Shown here: positions 36,066 to 43,398 of the stretch, piece after piece | Layout: every line of letters starts with the position of its first letter | Numbering within the stretch: the first letter of the stretch is position 1 | Assembly (NCBI RefSeq): GCF_020523625.1 | Contig: NZ_JAJAQH010000006.1 | Coordinates: 1,240,001 to 1,304,000 of the forward strand | Source of the DNA: Methylovorus menthalis | GTDB taxonomy: Bacteria > Pseudomonadota > Gammaproteobacteria > Burkholderiales > Methylophilaceae | DNA: 64,000 nt | Reading direction: 5' to 3' | The notes under the pieces: generated by a model | Databases searched by the model: none | What the model saw: only the letters and a program-made list of their open reading frames with translations | What the model was told of the DNA's origin: nothing | Translations under genes and position numbers: made by a program

Positions 36066-36779
36066 CTAATCCAGCGCAACCCCAAACACATACACATCCA
36101 CGCCATTCGCTGGCTTGATCACCGTGGCAGGGATCGCCACCCCACTGCGCCAGTTATTCACGGCCTCCTGCTTGCCAGCCCCCGTCACCAGAAAAATCAC
36201 CGCCCGTGTATTACTCAGGCGACGCGCACTGATAGAAACGCGCTCCGCAGGTGGCTTAGGGGAATTGTAGACGGGGAAAACATCCACGCTATCGTCCCAC
36301 ACATGGCCGGGAAACAGACTCGCCGTATGGCCATCTTCGCCCAGACCCAGCAGCACCAGGTCAAACTCGCCCACGCCTTGCAGGGTTTTGGCATACTCGG
36401 CGGCACCTTCCACAGGGCCACGCTCAGCTGGAATATCGTGTATCTGATCGGCAGGAATCGTCACATGATCCAGCCATGCCTGACGCGCCATCAGGCTGTT
36501 GCGCTCTGGGTGATCCGCAGGCAGGCAGCGGTCATCATTATGGAAAACATGCCACTTGCTCCAGTCAGCCTTGGCATGACGCAGCAATTCATACACCTGC
36601 TTGGGGGTGTTACCGCCCGCCAGCACAATGGTAAACGCTCCGCGTGCGGCTATCGATTCTTCTGCCAGCGATAAAATCCGCTGCAGCGTTGCTTCATTAA
36701 TCGCCTGCTGCGAAGAAAATGTGTGCCAACGACTGATTTGTCCATTTAACACTAAACTTTGGGTGGAGTTTTTCGTCAT
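36066..36779 (-). CDS. pgl: 6-phosphogluconolactonase
   Basis: Hydrolyses 6-phosphogluconolactone, linking Zwf and Gnd; 237 residues of the DevB/SOL type. Blocks seen are IVLAGGNTPKQVYELL (phosphate loop), WHVFHNDDRCLPADHPERNS and LVLLGLGEDGHTASLFPG. The start at 36779 is taken because the frame upstream to 36896 lacks family similarity and an AGGT-type site lies just before the ATG. It is divergent from gnd, and zwf follows gnd, so the three genes of glucose-6-phosphate oxidation are together. Confidence 0.92.
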   Translation of the reverse strand: MTKNSTQSLVLNGQISRWHTFSSQQAINEATLQRILSLAEESIAARGAFTIVLAGGNTPKQVYELLRHAKADWSKWHVFHNDDRCLPADHPERNSLMARQAWLDHVTIPADQIHDIPAERGPVEGAAEYAKTLQGVGEFDLVLLGLGEDGHTASLFPGHVWDDSVDVFPVYNSPKPPAERVSISARRLSNTRAVIFLVTGAGKQEAVNNWRSGVAIPATVIKPANGVDVYVFGVALD

Positions 36780-36809
36780 ACCTGAAACCTTTGCTATACA
36801 ATAATGGCC

Positions 36810-36840
36810 ACATACAAGAGCCCATAAAGCGCTCGTATGT
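36810..36840. promoter_or_regulatory. Inverted repeat between divergent pgl and gnd
   Basis: ACATAC..GAGC and GCTCGTATGT form an imperfect inverted repeat (two-base bulge) around CCCATAAAGC. Its position between divergent pgl and gnd suggests a shared operator or a leader hairpin of gnd. Confidence 0.35.
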
Positions 36841-36896
36841 AAGTAACATATCTCAACAAGAGATGATGACACATCATCCCGATCAAGGAAAATCAA

Positions 36897-37808
36897 ATGA
36901 AAATTGCAATGCTAGGTTTGGGCAAAATGGGCGGCAACATGACACGTCGCCTTCTGAAGAGCGGTATTCAAGTTGTGGGCTTTGACTTCAGCCAAGAAAC
37001 CGTCAATCAGATTGCCTCAGTCAATGGCATGATCCCCTCTACCTCGGTAGCAGACGCCATTGCCAAACTGGACGGTGAATCTCCTAAAATCGTATGGCTC
37101 ATGCTGCCAAGCGGCGACCCTACTGAAAATCAGATCAAGGACCTGGTCCCCCTGCTGAACAAAGGCGACATCATCGTCGACGGCGGCAATTCGAATTACA
37201 AGCACAGTCAGCGCCGCGGTGCCTGGCTGGCTGAGCAAGGCATTGGCTTCATGGACTGTGGTACTTCCGGCGGCATCTGGGGCCTGGACAATGGCTACTG
37301 CCTGATGACCGGCGCAACCCCTGAAGTTGCCAAGACGGTAGAGCCACTCATGAAGGCTCTGGCGCATGAAGACCACGGCTGGGCACACGTAGGCCCCATC
37401 GGCTCTGGCCACTTTACCAAGATGCTGCACAACGGTATTGAATACGGCATGATGCAAGCCATGGCCGAAGGCCTGGACCTGCTGAAAGGCAAAGAAGAAT
37501 TCAACCTGGATCTGGCTCAAATCACCGAACTGTGGCGTCATGGTTCCGTGGTGCGCAGCTGGCTGCTGGATCTGACCGCTGAATCCCTGAAGGTTGACCA
37601 GACCCTGGAAAACATCGCCCCTTACGTGGCTGACTCCGGCGAAGGCCGCTGGACCGTGGTAGAAGCGGTTGAGCAAGGTGTAGCAGCCCCGGTATTGACC
37701 GTGGCACTGCAAGCGCGCTTCAGAAGCCAGGACTCCAAGGGCTATAGCTACAAACTGCTGTCACTGATGCGTAATGCATTTGGCGGCCACGCTGTTAAAA
37801 CCAAGTAA
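36897..37808 (+). CDS. gnd: 6-phosphogluconate dehydrogenase, decarboxylating (short type)
   Basis: Oxidises 6-phosphogluconate to ribulose 5-phosphate and CO2; 303 residues, the short (GndB/YqeC-like) form rather than the 470-residue NADP enzyme of enteric bacteria. The nucleotide motif is MLGLGKMGGNM (5-15), DGGNSNYKHSQRR and DCGTSGGIWGLDNGYCLMTG are substrate blocks, and GSGHFTKMLHNGIEYGMMQ carries the catalytic lysine. Short forms are often NAD-preferring, which is family knowledge. AAGGA precedes the ATG. In RuMP methylotrophs it closes the dissimilatory cycle that burns formaldehyde to CO2. Confidence 0.93.
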   Translation: MKIAMLGLGKMGGNMTRRLLKSGIQVVGFDFSQETVNQIASVNGMIPSTSVADAIAKLDGESPKIVWLMLPSGDPTENQIKDLVPLLNKGDIIVDGGNSNYKHSQRRGAWLAEQGIGFMDCGTSGGIWGLDNGYCLMTGATPEVAKTVEPLMKALAHEDHGWAHVGPIGSGHFTKMLHNGIEYGMMQAMAEGLDLLKGKEEFNLDLAQITELWRHGSVVRSWLLDLTAESLKVDQTLENIAPYVADSGEGRWTVVEAVEQGVAAPVLTVALQARFRSQDSKGYSYKLLSLMRNAFGGHAVKTK

Positions 37809-37828
37809 TCGGTTTTAACCAGCACGAC

Positions 37829-37870
37829 AAAAGGTGCGCCCGCCATAAGCGGCGCACCTTTTGTTTTTTT
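37829..37870 (+). terminator. Intrinsic terminator after gnd
   Basis: AAAAGGTGCGCC pairs with GGCGCACCTTTT around CGCCATAAGC, followed by G and seven T. Confidence 0.9.
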
Positions 37871-37906
37871 GCCGCTTGCCCGCCTAGCGCGGGACAAAAA
37901 AGCCGC

Positions 37907-37928
37907 AATCACGGTAAAATCACGGTAA
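37907..37928 (+). repeat. Tandem 11-bp direct repeat upstream of zwf
   Basis: AATCACGGTAA occurs twice head to tail with no gap, one helical turn apart, 35 bases upstream of the zwf start. It may be a pair of regulator half-sites on one DNA face, overlapping the likely promoter. Confidence 0.5.
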
Positions 37929-37963
37929 TTCATTAATTTGCTATCAACGGAAGCTTTGAACAC

Positions 37964-39442
37964 ATGAAACAAATCGATCCTTGTACCCTGGTTCTGTTTG
38001 GTGCCAGCGGCAATCTTTCCCGTGTCAAACTCATGCCCGGTCTTTTCCGCCTCGATGCCCTCGGTCGCCTGCCTGAAAAAATGGCGATTTTTTCCGTTGG
38101 CCGTGGCGAAGTCAGCCAGGAAGCCTGGCGTGCCGACATCAAGGGCATGCTGGATGCCAAATTCAAAAAAGGTTATGACCAAAAGGTGTTCGAGCGTTTC
38201 ATAGCCCGTAACTTCTACCACGCCAATCCGCCTACCGACCCCAATGCCTTCGCCAAGATGAAGGACAAGCTGTCGGACGAAGCCACCTTCCCGCAGAACC
38301 TCGCGTTCTTCCTGTCGGTGCGCCCTTCTGACTTTGCGCAAGTGGTAGACCAGCTGGCCGAAGTCGGCCTGACCAATGAAGACAAATACTGGCGCCGTGT
38401 AGTGATTGAGAAGCCATTTGGCACCAACCTGCCCTCCGCCAAGGAGCTGCAAGCCTCCATCAGCAAGCACCTCAAGGAAAGCCAGATCTACCGTATCGAC
38501 CACTACCTCGGCAAATCCGCCCTGCAAAACATCCTGCTGCAGCGCTTTGCCAACACCGTGCTCGAGCCAATCTGGAACAGCGAATACATCGACCACGTGC
38601 AGATCACCAACACCGAAATGCTGGGCGTGGGCGACCGCACCCAGTTTTACGATGCCACCGGCGCCCTGCGCGACATGATCCAGAGCCACGTGCTGCAAAC
38701 CCTGGCGCTGACCACCATGGAGCAGCCAAAAGACCTAAGCCCCGACGCCGTGCGCGCCGAGAAGATCAAGGTACTCGAAGCCATTCGCCCTATCCCGGTA
38801 AACGACATTGAGCACCACGCCTTCCGTGCCCAGTATTCAACTGGCGAAATCAACGGCGAAAAAGTCCCCGGCTATCTGGAAGAGCTGGGCGACAGCAGCA
38901 GCGTGGTGGAAACCTACGCCGCGCTCAAGCTGTTTATCGACAACCCGCGCTGGAAAGGTGTGCCGTTCTACATCCGCACCGCCAAGCGCCTGCACGAAGC
39001 CGACACCCGCATCTGCATCCGCTTCAAAAAAGCCCCGCTGCAAATCGGCAATGGCCAGCATCAAAACTGGCTCATCATCGGCATCCAGCCACGCGAGTCC
39101 ATCAAGCTTGAAATCGAATCCAAGATTCCAGGCCTCGACATCAACACCCGCACCATTGAGCTCGATGCCGCCAACCGCCAGGACGGCGACGAAACCGTGG
39201 ACGCCTACGAGGCCCTGCTGCTCAATCTGATGGAAGGCGACAACTCGCAATACCTGCACATCAGCGAAGTAGAAGCCCAATGGCGCCTGGTAGACCCCGT
39301 GATTGAAGCCTGGGCCAAAGACCGCAAGCCCGTACACCAATACCCCGCTGGCAGCAGCGATCCAGAAGCCTCCAAGGTCATCTTCGAACACGAAGACCAG
39401 TTCTGGCGTTACTCCATCCAGCTGGGCGGCGACACGCACTAA
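37964..39442 (+). CDS. zwf: Glucose-6-phosphate 1-dehydrogenase
   Basis: Oxidises glucose 6-phosphate to 6-phosphogluconolactone; 492 residues. The active-site block RIDHYLGK is near residues 177-184 and the C-terminal substrate/cofactor domain is complete (FYIRTAKRLHEADTRICIRF, DAYEALLLNLMEGD). The nucleotide loop reads LVLFGASGNLSRVKLMPGLF. Many Zwf proteins have GDLAxRKL there, so the Asp-to-Asn change and missing arginine are notable and may affect NAD/NADP preference (inference). Separated from gnd by a terminator, so independently transcribed. Confidence 0.95.
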   Translation: MKQIDPCTLVLFGASGNLSRVKLMPGLFRLDALGRLPEKMAIFSVGRGEVSQEAWRADIKGMLDAKFKKGYDQKVFERFIARNFYHANPPTDPNAFAKMKDKLSDEATFPQNLAFFLSVRPSDFAQVVDQLAEVGLTNEDKYWRRVVIEKPFGTNLPSAKELQASISKHLKESQIYRIDHYLGKSALQNILLQRFANTVLEPIWNSEYIDHVQITNTEMLGVGDRTQFYDATGALRDMIQSHVLQTLALTTMEQPKDLSPDAVRAEKIKVLEAIRPIPVNDIEHHAFRAQYSTGEINGEKVPGYLEELGDSSSVVETYAALKLFIDNPRWKGVPFYIRTAKRLHEADTRICIRFKKAPLQIGNGQHQNWLIIGIQPRESIKLEIESKIPGLDINTRTIELDAANRQDGDETVDAYEALLLNLMEGDNSQYLHISEVEAQWRLVDPVIEAWAKDRKPVHQYPAGSSDPEASKVIFEHEDQFWRYSIQLGGDTH

Positions 39443-39459
39443 TCCCTATTAACGAAACA

Positions 39460-39486
39460 AAGCGGAGCCCCGGCTCCGCTTTTTAT
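39460..39486 (+). terminator. Intrinsic terminator after zwf
   Basis: AGCGGAGCC and GGCTCCGCT pair around CC, followed by five T (the first part of the right arm runs into the T-run). Confidence 0.88.
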
Positions 39487-39503
39487 ATATTCAAGAGAAC
39501 CCT

Positions 39504-40073
39504 ATGAGCATCAAATCCGATAAATGGATACGCCGCATGGCAGCAGAGCACGGGATGATCGAGCCCTTCGAACCCCAACTGGTCCGCGAACAGAACGGTG
39601 AAAAAATCGTCTCCTTCGGCACCTCAAGCTACGGCTACGATATCCGCTGCGCCGACGAATTCCGCGTATTCACCAACATCAACAGCACCGTAGTCGACCC
39701 TAAGAATTTCGACCCGCAATCCTTCGTCGAAGTCTCCGGCAAAGGCTACTGCGTCATCCCCCCCAACTCATTCGCCCTCGCCCGCACCGTGGAGTATTTC
39801 CGCATCCCCCGCAGCGTACTCACCGTCTGCCTGGGCAAATCCACCTACGCCCGCTGCGGCATCATCGTCAACGTCACCCCCTTCGAACCCGAGTGGGAAG
39901 GCTACGTGACCCTGGAATTCAGCAACACCACCCCGCTCCCCGCCAAGATTTACGCCGGCGAAGGCTGCGCCCAGGTGCTGTTCTTTGAGTCCGATGAAAT
40001 CTGCGAGACCTCGTATAAGGATCGTGGTGGGAAGTATCAAGGGCAAGTTGGGGTTACGTTGCCGAAGATTTGA
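39504..40073 (+). CDS. dcd: dCTP deaminase
   Basis: Deaminates dCTP to dUTP, feeding thymidylate synthesis; 189 residues. Family blocks: [27 protein letters not shown], and the active-site region [28 protein letters not shown] with the catalytic glutamate in the last segment. Length matches Dcd. The terminator at 40117 closes the unit, and the foreign-looking AT-rich cassette begins beyond it. The ribonucleotide reductase genes on the far side of the cassette are functionally related. Confidence 0.96.
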   Translation: MSIKSDKWIRRMAAEHGMIEPFEPQLVREQNGEKIVSFGTSSYGYDIRCADEFRVFTNINSTVVDPKNFDPQSFVEVSGKGYCVIPPNSFALARTVEYFRIPRSVLTVCLGKSTYARCGIIVNVTPFEPEWEGYVTLEFSNTTPLPAKIYAGEGCAQVLFFESDEICETSYKDRGGKYQGQVGVTLPKI

Positions 40074-40116
40074 TTTAAAAAAACCAGCTCCCAAGTCACA
40101 TCCACCAGTCTAGCTT

Positions 40117-40147
40117 TAAAAACGGGAGCATATAGCTCCCGTTTTTA
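40117..40147 (+). terminator. Intrinsic terminator after dcd
   Basis: AAAACGGGAGC and GCTCCCGTTTT pair around ATATA, ending in T-rich DNA. It can act on both strands. Confidence 0.88.
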
Positions 40148-40227
40148 TTGACGAGCACATCACACTTAAGTGCTCAGGGGCGAACGCATATTAAAGAATT
40201 CGTAGCGCTATTAAAAAAAAAGCGCAC

Positions 40228-40893
40228 TTAAATTGTGTGAGTTAATGACATTAAAGTATTAGTTATAAGCGGTTGCAATTGCCTACCACGACTATGACTT
40301 TGTGAGATATGGCAGTCAATAAAATTCTTATCCAAAGAATATTGAATAAACTGAATGAATGAATAAGGCAGCGGAAAGAAACCGGCAGGAATTCGTAAAT
40401 CATTGAGACCACTAAATTGCATATGTGCTGGCTCATGTGTATTTACATCGCGATCGTAGTCGAATCGTATATGTGAAGTATTCGTAGGGTAAATCGATTT
40501 TAATTCAATTTCCTCAACGACATTTAGCAAATGCTCAGCAAGCAGGTTTTCCTCCATATCTTGCGCACTCTCTGCTGCATGAAAATGATCATCCAAAGTA
40601 TCTCGAGTATCCAGAGGCTTAGGATAATAGGCTAACTTTGCCATCTTAAGACCTTGTTCTTCAAATAAATAGTAGAATTGAAAGAATGACTGATCATTAA
40701 GCAATAGAGAGTATTGCTGATTATCAATTAACCATTGGTACTCTAATGGGTAATATACATTTTTAAAAATTCCGGATTTGTAATTAGTCCAGGAAATTTC
40801 GTTTCCATCCTCTTGAATTCTATTGGATTGAATTTTTTTTGACAGAAAAGTCTCGATCAATCTAAGATTTTGTTTTGCTTCGGCTAAGTTCAA
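40228..40893 (-). CDS. DUF2290-like protein of the AT-rich cassette
   Basis: Cytosolic protein of 221 residues, no signal peptide or membrane helix. The segment HEPAHMQFSGLNDLRIPAGF followed by FPLPYSFIQFI (about 155-190) resembles the conserved core of DUF2290 (pattern H-P-x-x-H, then RIP, then P-x-x-F-x-x-F-I). This is from memory and needs a profile search. The start is TTG, and it overlaps the TGA stop of the helicase gene (TTGA), so translation is coupled to it. Base composition is much lower in GC than the flanks, pointing to transfer. A helicase plus this partner suggests a defence or DNA-processing module; the function is unknown. Confidence 0.7.
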   Translation of the reverse strand: MNLAEAKQNLRLIETFLSKKIQSNRIQEDGNEISWTNYKSGIFKNVYYPLEYQWLIDNQQYSLLLNDQSFFQFYYLFEEQGLKMAKLAYYPKPLDTRDTLDDHFHAAESAQDMEENLLAEHLLNVVEEIELKSIYPTNTSHIRFDYDRDVNTHEPAHMQFSGLNDLRIPAGFFPLPYSFIQFIQYSLDKNFIDCHISQSHSRGRQLQPLITNTLMSLTHTI

Positions 40894-41774
40894 TTTTTCC
40901 CCTCTTTCTCTAAAGCCTCCAGAAAAATACGTTTAAGGTCTTCATTCTTCATCAGCTCGTTCATAGTTCTCTGAATTTCATCTAGCTCCTTATCTGACTT
41001 ACGTATCAAGCTTCGACTACTCTTAACGGCATCCTCGCTTGGGCAGAAAAATTCAAATCTAGGAAACTTTGATTTTATTGTATTAATTTCTTTTATCAGC
41101 TCGTCTATTCCACTCCCATTTCCAGATATGTAGCACCATCCTCTAGAACGAGTCACTGCAACAAAGAAAGCATTTCTTGCACGAAGTGTAAAATCATTTG
41201 AAACGACTTGCGAATTTATGACAAAAACTATATTAGCTTCATTACCTTTAGCTCTAAAAGGTGTGGAAATTGTGACATTACCTTGTGGTCTAAATATGTC
41301 CGAGCTTTCAACATATCCTGGCAAGACGGAAGAAACACCGACATTAGTTAATGCTTGCTGCATTCGCAGCATTGATACTTTATTTTGGTAAGATTTCAAA
41401 TTAACAATAACTATTTCTTCAGGTTTGACACCCTCATCATTAATCAATGTGGCAACTTTGCTAGCAACCCTTTCAAACTCAATATCTTCATCAGGGTATT
41501 GCTCGCACTCTACTAACAATAATGGATCGATATCTTGCGTTCTCAATAGCTGTTCTAGAGTATTCTTACTAGTCTCATCTGCGCGCTCCAACGCAACTCG
41601 ATCACCTGCATCTATAAACAATTTTTGCGGCTCGAGTAAGTTATATCCAATTGCTCGCCAGTCCTCCCGGCTGTACCACATGTGAATTGGCTTGCTGTAA
41701 ATGCCCAAAGCAACCCCATGCGCAACCATTAGCACAGGTCGTGGCGTCCTGTAACATACCGGAAGAATAAAGTC
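40890..41774 (-). CDS. UvrD-like helicase, C-terminal half (motifs IV-VI), out of frame
   Basis: Second half of a superfamily 1 helicase. The frame is open through 41774, where it meets the A-run in the upstream half. Translating from there gives DFILPVCYRTPRPVLMVAHG, the motif IV block that normally follows motif III. Further on are FRAKGNEANIVFVI (motif V) and RARNAFFVAVTRSRG (motif VI with the arginine finger). The first ATG in frame is 41735, with no clear ribosome binding site, and a protein starting there would lack motif IV and the first RecA domain. It is therefore probably expressed only by -1 frameshifting from the upstream frame, or is the tail of a pseudogene. Confidence 0.8.
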   Translation of the reverse strand, partial: DFILPVCYRTPRPVLMVAHGVALGIYSKPIHMWYSREDWRAIGYNLLEPQKLFIDAGDRVALERADETSKNTLEQLLRTQDIDPLLLVECEQYPDEDIEFERVASKVATLINDEGVKPEEIVIVNLKSYQNKVSMLRMQQALTNVGVSSVLPGYVESSDIFRPQGNVTISTPFRAKGNEANIVFVINSQVVSNDFTLRARNAFFVAVTRSRGWCYISGNGSGIDELIKEINTIKSKFPRFEFFCPSEDAVKSSRSLIRKSDKELDEIQRTMNELMKNEDLKRIFLEALEKEGKN

Positions 41775-43099
41775 TTTTTTATACCTCCAGCATATTCACC
41801 TTCGAGAACAGAGTTAGGCATATTGGGTTGCCCATCTTTTTTTCCAAAAAGATCAGCTGGCTCTTTTATCATAACTTCTTTTAATGATTGAAACTCATCA
41901 TATGCCCAAACGATTCTTTTCTTTCCGTTAATAGATTTTGTTATTTTAAATACGACCTCAAATACCTCTTCAGGGAAATCTTGCGCTTCATCGATCAAAA
42001 CTAAATCGTATATTGGCTCAAGCTTATCCCCAACCTTATTTAACAGATCTTTATATATAACTTTCAACGGGTCTGTTGTATATCGCATCTGAGTGAAGTT
42101 CATCGGAGTCAATCCAAATTGATTACACAATTCAGAATATAAGCCAGGCTTCGATCTTCCACCCCAAGCGTGAAGAATATGAAGTTTATTGCTAAAGTCT
42201 GGACTTTTTTTAGCCTCTGATGAATAGTATTTCGTAATCAATGAACTTACAGCGCCATACAAGCTTTGAGTATTAAACAGATAAAGAATTTTGAATTCAC
42301 TCAACCGCTTGTGTGTTATTGCGGCCTTTAGCGATAAAACAATTGTTTTCCCCGTCCCTGCCAAGCCTCTAATTCTCTGAGGGCCGTCTGGAAGCTGCAT
42401 TGAAACTGCTCTTTGCAAATCATCTTGTTTAAAAGTGGATTTTAAAGAAAGTTGTATAAAGTCATTAATAGTTTGTGGGGGAGAATCTTCTTTGTAAGTT
42501 ACTTTATCTTGATATACAAATGTCCCTTCAAGCAAAGAAATAACTTTATCTAAATGCGTCGTCGACAAAGGCTCATCTAGCTCAGCTTGCATTAACACAT
42601 CCTCAAATGTATCGATATCAAGCATTGTCGCCCCATAACCCTCAATCGGAAGAGAATACTGTTGCAGATCATTAATTTGATTTTCACAAAATAAGATATA
42701 ACTGCGTATTGGTATAAGCAGTTGCCTAGCAGCTCGACTATATAGAGTTATGTCGTTTCTTATACGCCCCTTAACGTCCTCCTCATAAATCTGGAGATCT
42801 ATTGATTTAGATTGTATATATTCATCGCCAATAAGCCAAAATTCCGTTTCATCTTTTTCCTGAATATCATTAAGCAGCTCCTCCACCACATCGAGCAGTA
42901 TCACTCCGTGTTCTTGAGTTACTATTATAAAGGATGGCACCTGATCAGCATCAGCTCTCCCAAGATTAGTCATTTTATATGCCAAATAACCATTAGCATT
43001 TACAAAAAGACTTTGAAGTCTATTCGCTATCTGAAGATGATAGGTTTTGTTCTCCAGTTCTAAAGAACCTGGCCAAAATTTGAAAGAGTCTTTAGGCAT
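41729..43099 (-). CDS. UvrD-like helicase, N-terminal half (motifs I-III)
   Basis: Frame of 456 codons holding the first RecA-like domain of a superfamily 1 helicase. An N-terminal region (about 1-200) contains VPSFIIVTQEHGVILLDVVEE, reminiscent of a degenerate NERD-type nuclease-related domain (uncertain). Walker A is RGLAGTGKTIVL near residue 245, Walker B LVLIDEAQDFPEEV near 371, and a motif III-like WAYDEFQSL near 399. After KKT at the heptamer the last 14 residues do not fit the family. The gene is AT-rich compared with flanking genes. It heads the cassette; a 299-base AT-rich gap lies upstream. Confidence 0.82.
   Translation of the reverse strand: MPKDSFKFWPGSLELENKTYHLQIANRLQSLFVNANGYLAYKMTNLGRADADQVPSFIIVTQEHGVILLDVVEELLNDIQEKDETEFWLIGDEYIQSKSIDLQIYEEDVKGRIRNDITLYSRAARQLLIPIRSYILFCENQINDLQQYSLPIEGYGATMLDIDTFEDVLMQAELDEPLSTTHLDKVISLLEGTFVYQDKVTYKEDSPPQTINDFIQLSLKSTFKQDDLQRAVSMQLPDGPQRIRGLAGTGKTIVLSLKAAITHKRLSEFKILYLFNTQSLYGAVSSLITKYYSSEAKKSPDFSNKLHILHAWGGRSKPGLYSELCNQFGLTPMNFTQMRYTTDPLKVIYKDLLNKVGDKLEPIYDLVLIDEAQDFPEEVFEVVFKITKSINGKKRIVWAYDEFQSLKEVMIKEPADLFGKKDGQPNMPNSVLEGEYAGGIKKTLFFRYVTGRHDLC
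41774..41780 (-). other. Candidate -1 ribosomal frameshift site (A AAA AAG)
   Basis: On the minus strand the upstream frame reads GGT ATA AAA AAG ACT, so the heptamer A AAA AAG is phased as X XXY YYZ, the arrangement used in dnaX. A -1 slip puts the ribosome in the downstream frame at GAC and yields a 736-residue helicase; without it, translation ends after 14 more codons (456 residues). GGAGGT lies 2 bases upstream of the heptamer, closer than the dnaX stimulator (about 10 bases). A weak five-pair stem (ACAGG/CCTGT) lies about 21 bases downstream. Loss of one A from a seven-A run is the competing explanation. Confidence 0.6.
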
Positions 43100-43398
43100 T
43101 TGATTACCGATTTTCCATTTTTACTAAATTTTTTAGGTTTTTTTTACATGACCTCATTGAGAAAACTATATGCGTCATCCCTTCAATATGCAGCGCCATA
43201 CCACGCAGGCAATAAAAGAGTGAGGTATATCACTCTCTGCTAGATACTGTCTTAGTTAGTATAATTATTTAATATTAATAGATATACCTAAAGATATACA
43301 AAAAATTACTAACCATCCATCTAACCAAAAATTTTCTTGCAAACCAGCAGCTACAGTAATAATTGACACTACATTTAGCTATAGTCAGGAATATCTAA
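43100..43398. other. AT-rich gene-free gap between the cassette and nrdB
   Basis: No open frame here looks real. It contains an inverted repeat GAGTGA-GGTATA-TCACTC (43218-43235), a possible operator or hairpin upstream of the helicase, and a very AT-rich patch from about 43250 to 43300. The helicase promoter must lie here, but I cannot place it. No terminator for nrdB is obvious. Confidence 0.5.

Noticed and set aside
40150-40227. Palindromes CACTTAAGTG and GAGCAC/GTGCTC as possible attachment site of the cassette
   Set aside because: No matching copy on the right flank near nrdB and no integrase; probably just hairpins at the transcript end.
41729-41735. Independent translation of the helicase C-terminal half from ATG 41735
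   Set aside because: No ribosome binding site, and the product would lack motif IV and the ATP-binding domain; frameshift expression or a broken gene fits better.
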